Below, in pieces: positions 7,895 to 16,144 of a DNA stretch of 64,000 nucleotides (its first letter is position 1; each line of letters opens with the position of its first letter). A model generated the notes under the pieces. The model worked only from the letters and a program-made list of their open reading frames with translations, did not search any database and was not told the DNA's origin. The position numbers and the translations under genes were made by a program. Source of the stretch: Cellulomonas sp. C5510 (lineage in GTDB: Bacteria; Actinomycetota; Actinomycetes; Actinomycetales; Cellulomonadaceae). The DNA is taken from the NCBI RefSeq assembly GCF_019797765.1, contig NZ_CP081862.1, positions 124,001 to 188,000 on the forward strand. Direction: 5' to 3'.

Positions 7895-9220
7895 TCACGG
7901 GGCCGTCGCGGGTGCCACCTCCGCGACCGCCTCCAGGATCTTGTCCAGCACCACGGCGCGGTCGAACTGCAGTGCGAGCTCCCGGGCCGCGTCGGCGCGC
8001 TGCTCCCGCTCCACGGGACCGAGGGCGAGCGCCTCGTCGATCGCCGCAGCGATCGCCGCGGGGTCCTCGACCGGCACGATCGTCGCCGTGTCGCCGACCG
8101 CCTCGGGGATCCCGCCGGTGTCCGTGGTGATGACGGGACCGCCGCCGGACAGCATCTTCTCGACCAGGGCGATGCCGAACGTCTCGACGAACTCCGGCCG
8201 CGGCTTGCTGGGCAGCACGTAGGCGGCGGAGCCGGCCATGAGGTGCGGCTTCTCGTCGTCCGACACGTCGTCGAGGAACAGGATGCGGTCCGCGACGGGC
8301 GACGCCGCCGCGTGCGCGCGCAGGCGGCCCGCGTCGGGGCCGTTGCCGGCGACCACCAGCCGGTGCGTGCCGGGCGCGCTGCTCGCCGCGTAGCCGTCGA
8401 TGAGGTCGTCGACGCCCTTCGCCGCCGCCAGCCGGGACAGGTACAGCACGTACCCGCCGCGGTCGAGGCCCCGGCCGGCGAGCACCGCGTCCGTCTCGGC
8501 GTCGTCGCGGGCGAGGTACCGCGCGACGTCCACCGCGGGGTAGGAGATGCGCACCCGCTCGCGGCACTGCTGGGCGAACGTGGTGCCGTGCTTCGCGTCC
8601 ACCGCCTGAGCCTCCGCGACGATGAGCTCGCGGGTGTACTCCGACACGGCCAGGCAGACGTCGTGCTCCAGGTAGGCCGACAGGACGTGCGCCGCCGCGC
8701 CGAACCGGTCGGCCTCGACGCACGCCCGCACCACATTCGTCACGTCGGACCCGACCGCCTCGGCGACCGTCGTCACCCGCACCGGCAGCCCGGTGCGGCG
8801 GGCGACGTGCACCGCGTCCGCGACGGCCGTCGCGTGCGGGCTCAGGTACAGGGAGAGCGCGACGGTCGGCACCCCGTCGGTGAACAGCTCGACCAGCCGG
8901 CCGATCAGGCCCGCGACCCAGCGGCCGTCCGGCACCTTGTAGTCGCCGACGGGGTCGGGTCGCTCGACGACCACGCCCTCCCGGTACGGCAGCACCCGGT
9001 CCAGCGGCTTGAGGGGCAGCCCGGCGGCCTGCAGCCGGTCGATCGGCCACGTGACGATGCGGACCTCGTCGAACCCGCGGTCGAGCGCGGCCTCCGCGAG
9101 GTTGCGGGCCTCCCCGGAGTGCCCGCAGATCACCGGGTCGGCGCGCACGACTATCACCAGGCGGCGGTCCACGCGGCGTGGCGGGGAGTCGGACGCGGGG
9201 GTCAGGACGGTGTCGGTCAC
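7895..9220 (-). CDS. GT4 family glycosyltransferase
   Basis: A 441-residue GT-B fold retaining glycosyltransferase. The N-terminal Rossmann-like half begins after residue 20 (RRLVIVVRADPVICGHSGEARN) and the C-terminal donor-binding half has VLYLSRLAAAKGVDDLI, then the EX7E region FVETFGIALVEKMLSGG, followed by PVITTDTGGIPEAVG. These fix the GT1/GT4 superfamily. No signal peptide or membrane anchor is seen. Its position next to a GH13 transglucosylase-like enzyme suggests the two build and remodel a small glucoside or storage glycan, but donor and acceptor cannot be deduced. It starts at ATG 9220. Confidence 0.85.
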   Translation of the reverse strand: MTDTVLTPASDSPPRRVDRRLVIVVRADPVICGHSGEARNLAEAALDRGFDEVRIVTWPIDRLQAAGLPLKPLDRVLPYREGVVVERPDPVGDYKVPDGRWVAGLIGRLVELFTDGVPTVALSLYLSPHATAVADAVHVARRTGLPVRVTTVAEAVGSDVTNVVRACVEADRFGAAAHVLSAYLEHDVCLAVSEYTRELIVAEAQAVDAKHGTTFAQQCRERVRISYPAVDVARYLARDDAETDAVLAGRGLDRGGYVLYLSRLAAAKGVDDLIDGYAASSAPGTHRLVVAGNGPDAGRLRAHAAASPVADRILFLDDVSDDEKPHLMAGSAAYVLPSKPRPEFVETFGIALVEKMLSGGGPVITTDTGGIPEAVGDTATIVPVEDPAAIAAAIDEALALGPVEREQRADAARELALQFDRAVVLDKILEAVAEVAPATAP

Positions 9221-9334
9221 GGGAACCTCCGGGGGTGCGGCGCGGCTGGTGCGGGGGTGACGGTCGGGGGTTGCTGCTGGGGTGGCGGGACCGGTGCCCG
9301 GGGCGGGTGCGTCCCGGTCGGGGTCCGCGCGGGA

Positions 9335-9383
9335 GGGTGCCGGGTCGGTGCCCGGTGGGTGCCGGGCCGGTGCGGGGTCGGCG
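9335..9383. repeat. Short diverged tandem repeat in the GH92-GT4 gap
   Basis: Two copies of a roughly 22-base unit beginning GGGTGCCGGG(T/C)CGGTGC follow each other between the GH92 stop and the GT4 start. The surrounding 174-base gap is G-rich and holds no reading frame that looks like a gene. Confidence 0.3.
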
Positions 9384-9394
9384 CCCGGTCGCGC

Positions 9395-11614
9395 TCAGGC
9401 GGGGGAGCCGGTGGGTCTGCCGGGGTGCGACGGCGGCCGGGTCGCCGCCGTCCAGGGCCCGGGTTCCGGCCCGAGGTCCACCCGCAGGTGGCCGCCGGCG
9501 TGCAGCTCGGTGCCGGTCAGCCACGTCCGGTCCAGCTCCGCGCCGTCCAGCAGGACGCGCTGCACATACTGCGCGGGGCCGCCGGGCTCCGGCTCGACGA
9601 ACCCGCGGGTGTCGATCGTGAACGGCCGCCCGCCGACGTCGACCCGGGCCTCCCGCCAGGCGGGGGCGTTGACGAGGAACAGGTTCTGCCCGGCGACCGG
9701 GAACAGGCCGAGGCTCGCCCACACGTACCAGGACGACAGCCCGCCGGAGTCGTCGTTGCCCGGCAGCCCGCCGCGTCCCGTGCCGAACTGCTGCTGGGTC
9801 ACGGCGTGCACCACCTCGGCGGTGCGGTCCGGGCGGCCGGCGTACTGGTACGCCCAGGGCGCCTCCATGTCCGGCTCGTTGTTCAGGCCCTCGAACCGGT
9901 GCAGCGCGTACCCGGCGAGCATCTCGTCAGCGTCCGGCGCGAGGCCGGGCTGCGTCACGGGGGCGGCGCCGTAGCCGAAGAACCGGTCCAGCAGCGCCAC
10001 GAACGCCGCGTCCCCGCCCGCCAGCCCGATGCGCGACGCCATGTCGTGCAGCAGCCGGAACGAGTAGTTCCACCGGCCGCCCTCGTAGAACGTCGAGTCC
10101 CGCAGCAGGCCCGTGCCCGGGTCGAAGGCGTTGCGCCACCGGTCCGCGAGCGGGGCGAACTGCGCCACGAGCGTCCGGTCGCCGACCTGCTGCGCGATCA
10201 CCGCCGTGCAGAAGTAGCCGAACGCCAGGTCGAGGGTGTGGCTGATCGGGTGCGCGCGGCCGTGCAGCAGGAACTCCTCGCCGTACGTGCGCCGCAGGTC
10301 GTTGTGCAGGTGAACCAGCGCCCAGTCCCAGTCCAGAGGCATGCCGAGGGCGCACAGGTCGGCGAAGAACGTGTGCGCCAGCGCGCTGCCCTGTCGGGAG
10401 AACCGGTCCGCGCCGCGCGCCATGCGGTAGCCGATCGGGAAGTTGCCCTCCTCCTCGGCGATGTGGAGGATCGCGGTCGCCAGCTCGACGGCCCTCTCCG
10501 GCACGAGGGCCGTGAGCAGCGGGAGCTGCGTGCGGTAGATGTCCCACATCGTCGCGATGTCGAACGCGAACGGTGTGTCCGTCGGCCAGAACGGGCTCTC
10601 GTCCGGGGCCAGGCACGGCTTCACCAGCGAGTGGTAGAGCGCCGTGGCCATCACCGTGTGCTTGCCCGGGTCCGGCGTGTCGACCTGCACCCTGCCGAGG
10701 TGCTCCCGCCAGTCCTGGGCCGTCCGGGCGCGCCGCGTGGCGAACGACCCCGGCCCCGGGCCGCACTCCCGCTCGAGGTTCTCGCGCGCCTGGTCGACGC
10801 CCCGCAGCGAGAACCCGAACCGCAGCTCCACCACCTGGCCCGGCTCCGCGCGACCCGCCCACATCAACCCGAACGGGCGCAGCGTCGTCGGGCGGATCCG
10901 GTCGAAGTCCAGCCGTGTGCCGCCCGGCATGAGGCGCCGGTCGTACCAGAGCAGCTGCCGCCACTGCGCCGACGCCGGCGCGTCGCACTCCACGTGCACG
11001 GCCAGCGGCGCGCCCTCGACGGTGATCTCGCCCTGCGCCACGCCCGGGGCGAGGGCCTGCAGGTGCGCGCGCAGCGGCACGGTCCGGCCGTACGGGATGT
11101 CCAGCCCGCCGAGGCTCAGGTCGATGACCAGCCGCGCGTCCCGGTGCGCCGGGAACGTGTACCGGTGCACCGCGGACTTCGGGCCCACGGTCACCTCGCA
11201 CCGGATGCCCGAGTCGAGGGTCGCGGCGTACCAGCCGGGCTCCGCCTCCTCCTCGACGACGTCGTACAGCAGCCCCAGGTCGTCCAGCGGCAGCAGCATC
11301 GGCGTGACCCGCACGTAGTTGTAGTACTTGCGGATCGCCCCCGTGCCGGACTGCTGGAAGTGCGTGAACCCCGAGGCCCGCGTCCCCGCGTGCAGCTCCG
11401 GCGGCAGCCCCTCCGTCGACAGGTCGTACCGCCCGTACCCCGTCGGGTACGCGCCGGAGTACGCGCACGCGCTCACCATCCCCAGCGGATACGTGGCCCC
11501 CGGGTGCGTGTTCCCGACCTGCGGCTTCGGCCACCACCAGGTCGCCGCCAGGCCGGTCTGCGGCGGCAGCGCCGTGGCCTCCGTGCCGATGAACGGGTCG
11601 ACGTGCTCGAACAC
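9395..11614 (-). CDS. GH92 family glycoside hydrolase (exo-alpha-mannosidase-like)
   Basis: A 739-residue protein that reads as a GH92 enzyme from end to end: the N-terminal DPFIGT and HPGATYPLGMV motifs, GFTHFQQSGTG, a mid-part typical of an (alpha/alpha)6 barrel (MWDIYRTQLPLL, DRFSRQGSALAHTF), and GLPGNDDSGGLSSWYVWASLGLFP near the C-terminus with the two acidic residues that activate water. GH92 enzymes are calcium-dependent inverting exo-alpha-mannosidases. There is no signal peptide, so it should act on imported mannosides in the cytoplasm. It reads in the same direction as the GT4/GH13 block, 174 bases upstream of it, and may be separately transcribed. Confidence 0.85.
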   Translation of the reverse strand: MFEHVDPFIGTEATALPPQTGLAATWWWPKPQVGNTHPGATYPLGMVSACAYSGAYPTGYGRYDLSTEGLPPELHAGTRASGFTHFQQSGTGAIRKYYNYVRVTPMLLPLDDLGLLYDVVEEEAEPGWYAATLDSGIRCEVTVGPKSAVHRYTFPAHRDARLVIDLSLGGLDIPYGRTVPLRAHLQALAPGVAQGEITVEGAPLAVHVECDAPASAQWRQLLWYDRRLMPGGTRLDFDRIRPTTLRPFGLMWAGRAEPGQVVELRFGFSLRGVDQARENLERECGPGPGSFATRRARTAQDWREHLGRVQVDTPDPGKHTVMATALYHSLVKPCLAPDESPFWPTDTPFAFDIATMWDIYRTQLPLLTALVPERAVELATAILHIAEEEGNFPIGYRMARGADRFSRQGSALAHTFFADLCALGMPLDWDWALVHLHNDLRRTYGEEFLLHGRAHPISHTLDLAFGYFCTAVIAQQVGDRTLVAQFAPLADRWRNAFDPGTGLLRDSTFYEGGRWNYSFRLLHDMASRIGLAGGDAAFVALLDRFFGYGAAPVTQPGLAPDADEMLAGYALHRFEGLNNEPDMEAPWAYQYAGRPDRTAEVVHAVTQQQFGTGRGGLPGNDDSGGLSSWYVWASLGLFPVAGQNLFLVNAPAWREARVDVGGRPFTIDTRGFVEPEPGGPAQYVQRVLLDGAELDRTWLTGTELHAGGHLRVDLGPEPGPWTAATRPPSHPGRPTGSPA

Positions 11615-11706
11615 GCGGCTCCCTCCCCCGACGGTCGCGATGGTCCGGCCGGCGCGCCGCGGTGCGGCCGGTGGACGGACCGTACGCGGCGGAGGTGTCC
11701 GGCGGG

Positions 11707-12148
11707 TTACGGCGGGCGGGCGGCTTCCAGGAGCAGCTGCGCCGAGACACTGACGTCGGTCGCCCTCACCCCGTCGGAGCTGGTGGCGAGGACGGATCCT
11801 GCAGCGTCAAGGGCCACTCGTGATCCAGGCCCGGGGCCGAGGGTCTCGACCTCCTGTGCCTCCGTGATGGCGCCCCCGGTACTGCATCCCGAACGGCTCG
11901 CGCCCATCTGCACCGGGTCTGCGACCCAGCGCAGACCGCCGATCTCGGCGTCGAGCACCTCGACCATCTCGCGTTCGCATGGCCGCGTAGTGGTCGAGCA
12001 TCTGCTCCATCAACGGTCGAGCGGTCGTCTCTGCCTCCCGCTCCGTCGTGGTGATCTCGCCCGAGCAGCCCGCAGTCAGCGAAGCGATCACCAGCGCCGC
12101 TCCGACGGTGCGACTCCTCCGGAGCCGGGCGGCGGGACGGGTCGTCAT
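11707..12148 (-). pseudogene. Frameshifted lipoprotein paralogue (candidate second immunity-type lipoprotein)
   Basis: Reading from ATG 12148 gives a lipoprotein signal (SRTVGAALVIASLTAGC) and then RPLMEQMLDHYAAM, very like RPTMEQMLDHYEPM in the next gene upstream. Around 11960-11970 the homology jumps frame and continues as EMVEVLDAEIGGLRW and GCSTGGAITEAQE. Aligning the DNA with the intact copy (12589-12605) shows one extra base in this copy, so it is a +1 insertion. After EAQE the two proteins diverge and this copy ends early, so the C-terminal half is also lost or replaced. Its start overlaps the stop of the intact paralogue (ATGA). A sequencing error could explain the frameshift but not the altered C-terminus. 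Confidence 0.7.
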
Positions 12149-12780
12149 GCCGGCGGGCTCGTCGATGTGCCGGGGGCAGGGGTCGGTGCCGGACCATCGA
12201 GCGGGGAGCGGCGGGTGTAGTCGAGTCCGGGCTTGTTCTCCCACAGGTGGCAGCCTGTGCGTAGCACGAGGACCGAGTGGCGCCCCATGTCGAACGAGTA
12301 GCTTGCGCCGTACCGGTCCCTCCCGATGAACGTCATGTCCGTGGGGCGGTCGACGAGGTACCCCTGGGACTCGAAGCCGTAGCGTCCGCCGACTTCCCGG
12401 ATGATCGCCACCACGGCCCCCCAGTCCGACCGGTCGTACGTGCCGTCGGCGGTGAGACCGACCGGGTGGAACTCCTGGGCTTCGGTGATCGCCCCCTGCG
12501 TGCTGCAGTTCGCCCAGCCCATCGGGAGGATGTCGGGAGCGGCGTACCAGTCCAGGCCGCCGATCTCGTTGTCCAGGGTGGCGACCATCTCGCGGAGCAT
12601 GGGCTCGTAGTGGTCGAGCATCTGCTCCATCGTGGGGCGGGCGATCATCCGTTCGTGCAGCTCCTCGGTCGAGATCGATGGTTCACAGGACGCGAGGAGC
12701 GAGGCGGCGCTCAGCAGGGCGATGAACCCCCACGGGAGGGATCGTCTCCTCGCGACCGGTAGTCGTCCCCCGCGCGTCAC
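12145..12780 (-). CDS. Lipoprotein, possible immunity partner of the adjacent hydrolase
   Basis: A 211-residue lipoprotein from GTG 12780, which overlaps the hydrolase stop (GTGA). The signal peptide (RRRSLPWGFIALLSAASLLASC) ends in a lipobox LLASC, so the mature protein starts at Cys and should face the outside of the membrane. The mature part contains RPTMEQMLDHYEPMLREMVATLDNEIGGLDWY, two further Cys (WANCSTQGAI, LRTGCHLWE) that may pair, and a Pro/Thr-rich tail. No named family is recognised. The downstream frameshifted paralogue and the position after a lipase-like gene resemble lipoprotein immunity genes of type VII phospholipase effectors; this role is inferred from layout only. Confidence 0.75.
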   Translation of the reverse strand: MTRGGRLPVARRRSLPWGFIALLSAASLLASCEPSISTEELHERMIARPTMEQMLDHYEPMLREMVATLDNEIGGLDWYAAPDILPMGWANCSTQGAITEAQEFHPVGLTADGTYDRSDWGAVVAIIREVGGRYGFESQGYLVDRPTDMTFIGRDRYGASYSFDMGRHSVLVLRTGCHLWENKPGLDYTRRSPLDGPAPTPAPGTSTSPPA

Positions 12781-14450
12781 GAGGTCACTGCCCGGAGGTG
12801 GCTGACGAAATCGCCGGCGCCCACGCCGGAGTGGAGAACCGCGCGGTCCGTCAGTCCGACGACCACCGACGCGATGTTGTGCTGGCTCATCGTGTTGTCT
12901 CGCAGGTAGTCGGAGTGGCCAGTCGACGCCTCGTACGGAACGCCTCCGACCTCGCCTGCTCGGGACGAGAGTCCGGTGACGCCGCGGAGGTGAGAGGGAT
13001 CGACCCCGAAGTGGCCCGCGTCGGCAACCGGATCGAGCCGTGCTTCGACGCGGTACAGCGAGCCGGCAGGCACGTCGAGACTCTCGGCGGAGCTGGTGGC
13101 CAAGCCCGGGGAGCCGAACACCACGGCAGCGTCCAGCCCGGTCTCCTCTCGCATGGCGAACCCCGTCGTCGTCGACCCGTAGGAGTGTCCGAGGGCCGTC
13201 AGCCTCGGGTGCTCGAAGTCGCGGGCGGCGTCCACTCCTTGCAGGAACCGCGCGAGATCCTCGCCCCCCTGCCGCGCCAGGGTGTCGCTGGTGACGAAGC
13301 GGCCCGTCGGATCCGTCACGTCGGACCACTGCGGTGCCTCGTAGCCGAGCCAGGCCACGGTGGCGACCCCGCCTTGGTCTCCGTGCGCTCGTGACTCCGC
13401 ACGCGCACGCGAGGCCAGGTCCTCCATGCTCACGACGTGGTCCTCGAGGTTGCCGCTCACTGTTGTGGTGAAGCCCGGGACGAACACCCCGACGTGCGCC
13501 GCGGAGTCGACATCGCCGACACCGACCGCGGCTTTGAGCTGATGATCACCGGTGGTGTCGAGCAGCAGGAGCCTCCGGTCGCCGCTGGTGGCGAGCGCCC
13601 GTTCGATGGCCTCGAGGCCGGCCAGCTTCTCGTCGAGCACGATCAGGATCCCTGCGGTGTCCGCGTCCCAGGAGTCCGCGTCCGCGAGCAGCGCCTCGCG
13701 CTGGGCGGTCAGCTCGTCGCGGTACCGGTCGAGCAGGACGCGGTTCGCCTGGTCCCGGACGGCGAACGGGATGCCGTCGAGGTTCCCGACCCACTCGGGG
13801 TGCCGGGCGAGGACGCGGGCCTGGTGCTCGGGTGTGAGGGACCGCCACCACGCGGCGGCGTCGGCGGGGGTCCCGCCCGGTGGGCGCAGGAGGCGGTGGC
13901 GTCCCCGGGCCGCACCGGCGTGGCCGGCTGCTGCGAGGCCCGCGGCGGGGAGCGGGTCGTCGGTGTCGGCGGCCCGGCGCAGGGCGTCGGCGAGCAGCGT
14001 GTCGGCGTGCTGGGCGGTGCGGAGCGCCTGCTGGACGCGGTCGGTGAGCTCGCGCGCGGTGAGGGCTCGGTCCCGGGCCTCGTCGTCGTCGGCGACGCAG
14101 CGGGCGTCGGTGGCACGGCCGGTGCCGTGGTCGACGTGGTAGCCGTGGGCGCGGGCCCAGGCGAGTGTGGCGTCGAGCTCCGCGCGGGCGGTGGTCAGCG
14201 ACGCGGCGGCGTCGTCGGCCGAGACGGCGACGAGGGCGATCTCGGCGACGGTCGTCGCGAGGCGCCGGCGCAGGGCGTCGTGGGCGCGGAGCGCGGCGTC
14301 ACGGGACGGGCCGGCCCAGGTCGCGGGCGGTGCGGCCGCGTCGAGGTCGTCGTCGAGGGTGACGAGCAGGCGGCGGCACCCGGCGAGGTGGTCGGCGAGG
14401 CCGGCGACGGCGTCCGGCCGCCAGGCGAGCACGGTGTCGAGTGCGGTCAC
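12777..14450 (-). CDS. Alpha/beta hydrolase with helical WXG100-like N-terminus (DUF1023-type)
   Basis: A 557-residue protein from GTG 14450. The N-terminal about 220 residues are Ala-rich and helical (many 'A-R-A-E' heptads) and look like the targeting region of ESX/WXG100-linked proteins. Then PEWVGNLDGIPFAVRDQANR leads into the hydrolase: GHSYGS with nucleophile Ser about 423, a likely Asp in ARLDPVADAG (about 473) and His in STGHSDYLR (about 512). This order is typical of actinobacterial DUF1023 hydrolases. It has no Sec signal, so export, if any, would be by a type VII system with its small neighbour as partner. It overlaps both neighbours by four bases, so the cassette is one operon. 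Lipid or ester substrate is unknown. Confidence 0.8.
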   Translation of the reverse strand: MTALDTVLAWRPDAVAGLADHLAGCRRLLVTLDDDLDAAAPPATWAGPSRDAALRAHDALRRRLATTVAEIALVAVSADDAAASLTTARAELDATLAWARAHGYHVDHGTGRATDARCVADDDEARDRALTARELTDRVQQALRTAQHADTLLADALRRAADTDDPLPAAGLAAAGHAGAARGRHRLLRPPGGTPADAAAWWRSLTPEHQARVLARHPEWVGNLDGIPFAVRDQANRVLLDRYRDELTAQREALLADADSWDADTAGILIVLDEKLAGLEAIERALATSGDRRLLLLDTTGDHQLKAAVGVGDVDSAAHVGVFVPGFTTTVSGNLEDHVVSMEDLASRARAESRAHGDQGGVATVAWLGYEAPQWSDVTDPTGRFVTSDTLARQGGEDLARFLQGVDAARDFEHPRLTALGHSYGSTTTGFAMREETGLDAAVVFGSPGLATSSAESLDVPAGSLYRVEARLDPVADAGHFGVDPSHLRGVTGLSSRAGEVGGVPYEASTGHSDYLRDNTMSQHNIASVVVGLTDRAVLHSGVGAGDFVSHLRAVTS

Positions 14451-14767
14451 GGGTGCACCGCCCCGCCCCGGCTGGCGATCCGGGCGAACGACTCGGCGAC
14501 CGCCTGATCCGTGCGGACGGCCGCGCGGACCGACGCGAGCACGCGGTCGCGCTGGGCGGCGGCGTCGGACGACCACCGGCGCGCCTGCGCGGACCACACG
14601 CCCCGCAGCCGGAGGGCCGCCTCGGCGCTCTGCGAACCGGGCAGCGCCGGTGCGAGGGCGCCGACGTGCTCGGCGTGGTGGCTCGCCAGGACGGCCTCGG
14701 CGACGGTGCCGACCGCCGAGGCGGCGGCCTCGACGTCGGCGGTGGACATCTCGATCTGGACGGTCAT
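14447..14767 (-). CDS. Small WXG100/EspC-like helical protein
   Basis: A 106-residue, all-helical protein with ATG 14767. Length, a central helical turn around LPGSQSAEAALRLRGVWSAQARRW and lack of a signal peptide fit the WXG100 superfamily of type VII partner proteins, although a strict W-x-G is not present. It is the first gene of the cassette and overlaps the hydrolase start by four bases. The likely role is a dimerising partner or chaperone for the helical N-terminus of the hydrolase. No ESX core gene (EccC) lies in this window. Confidence 0.65.
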   Translation of the reverse strand: MTVQIEMSTADVEAAASAVGTVAEAVLASHHAEHVGALAPALPGSQSAEAALRLRGVWSAQARRWSSDAAAQRDRVLASVRAAVRTDQAVAESFARIASRGGAVHP

Positions 14768-14941
14768 GCCATCTCCCCTGCCGTGGAAGTGGCATGACCG
14801 TAGCCGTCAGGAACGCATTGCCGGGAACGACCTCACACGCCTGTGGAAACCATCAGGCACATTCTCGACAAATCGCGCGGCGGCCGCGCTGATTCGTCCC
14901 GGATACGCATTCTGTCCCGGATGTCCGCGGTGGCGGGACGC
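14768..14941. other. Promoter region of the hydrolase cassette
   Basis: A 174-base gap that is less GC-rich than its surroundings (for example around 14850-14875). It should hold the promoter of the 14767 cassette on the reverse strand and the 3' end of the Old Yellow Enzyme gene. No convincing -35/-10 pair or open frame was recognised. Confidence 0.3.
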
Positions 14942-16066
14942 TCAGCCCCACGACCCGCGGGCGTACTGCACGGGCCATCCCGTGGCGCCCGCGGGCACGA
15001 CCGTCGCGGCCGGGTCGCCCGCGTGCTCCAGCACCGGGCGGTCGCCGTCGAGGGCCTGCGCCGCGCGCAGCGGCCAGTGCGGGTCGAACAGAGCCGGGCG
15101 CCCGAGCATCACGGCGTCCGCGGAGCCGTCCGCGAGCACCTGCTCCGCGATCTCGGGGGTGGTGAGCAGGCCGACGGCCGACGTGGCGATCCCGGCGGTC
15201 TCGCGGATCTGCCGCGCGGCGGGCACCTGGTACCCGGGGCCCACGGGGATGCGGGCCAGGACGTTGCCGCCGGTGGAGACGTCCACGAGGTCGACCCCGT
15301 GCTCGCGCAGCCAGACCGCCACCTGGGCCGTGTCGTCGACCGTGAGGCCGCCCTCGGTCCAGTCGGTGGCGGAGACGCGCACCAGGAGCGGGCTGTCGTC
15401 GGGCAGCTCCGCCCGGACCGCGTCGACCGTGGCGAGCAGCAGCCGGGCGCGCCCCGCGAGGTCGCCCCCCCACACGTCGGTGCGCTGGTTGGACAGCGGC
15501 GAGAGGAACTGGTGGAGCAGGTAGCCGTGCGCGGCGTGCACCTCCACCACGTCGAACCCGGCGGCCAGGGCCCGGCGGGTGGCTGCGGCGAACTGCCCGG
15601 GCACGGCGGCGACCTCGTCGGCGGTGAGCTCGCGCGGCGCGGCGAGCCCCTCGAACGCGAGGTCCGAGGGCGCGACCGTGGACCAGCCGCCGGACGACTC
15701 GGGCACGGACCCGGAGCCGTCCCCGAAACCGCGGTAGGTCGACGCCTTGCGACCCGCGTGGGCGAGCTGCACGCCCGCGACGGCCCCGCGGCTCCGGACG
15801 AAGTCGGTGACGCGCCGCCAGGCGGCTACGTGCTCGTCGCCCCAGATGCCGACGTCCTGCGGCGAGATGCGCCCCTCGGGGACGACGGCCGTCGCCTCGG
15901 CCATGACGAGACCGAAGCCCCCCACGGCGCGGGCACCCAGGTGGGCGAGGTGCCAGTCGGTGGGCAGGCCGTCCGGTCCGGCGGAGTACTGGCACATGGG
16001 CGCCAGCCAGACGCGGTTGCGGAACGTGGTCCCGCGCAGGGTCAGGGGCGACATCAGGAGGCTCAC
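14942..16066 (-). CDS. Old Yellow Enzyme family NADH:flavin oxidoreductase (YqjM/NamA-like)
   Basis: A 374-residue FMN TIM-barrel enzyme that reduces activated C=C bonds with NAD(P)H. The N-terminal WLAPMCQYSA holds the Cys that marks YqjM-type (thermophilic-like) members; substrate-binding His residues are in VQLAHAGRK and HAAHGYLLHQFLSPLSNQR, and phosphate-binding is in VMLGRPALFDPHW near the C-terminus. Length and motifs are complete. It lies 78 bases downstream of the NERD-like gene's stop in the same direction, so it may be co-transcribed, but it has its own cytoplasmic function. The physiological substrate is unknown. Confidence 0.85.
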   Translation of the reverse strand: MSLLMSPLTLRGTTFRNRVWLAPMCQYSAGPDGLPTDWHLAHLGARAVGGFGLVMAEATAVVPEGRISPQDVGIWGDEHVAAWRRVTDFVRSRGAVAGVQLAHAGRKASTYRGFGDGSGSVPESSGGWSTVAPSDLAFEGLAAPRELTADEVAAVPGQFAAATRRALAAGFDVVEVHAAHGYLLHQFLSPLSNQRTDVWGGDLAGRARLLLATVDAVRAELPDDSPLLVRVSATDWTEGGLTVDDTAQVAVWLREHGVDLVDVSTGGNVLARIPVGPGYQVPAARQIRETAGIATSAVGLLTTPEIAEQVLADGSADAVMLGRPALFDPHWPLRAAQALDGDRPVLEHAGDPAATVVPAGATGWPVQYARGSWG

Positions 16067-16144
16067 GTGCAGCAGGAACCCTTCTCGGCACGCCGGGCAT
16101 TCCGCGCCGGCGGAGTGGTGCGGCTCACAGGGGGCGCGGTGGGG

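Noticed and set aside
6896..12220. A 1774-codon open frame on the forward strand
   Set aside because: It is antisense to the GH13, LLM, GT4 and GH92 genes, is Arg/His/Val-rich without motifs, and results from high GC with few stops.
14447..14767. Small helical protein as an antitoxin
   Set aside because: No DNA-binding motif and no toxin family in the neighbour; the WXG100-like partner reading fits the helical hydrolase N-terminus better.
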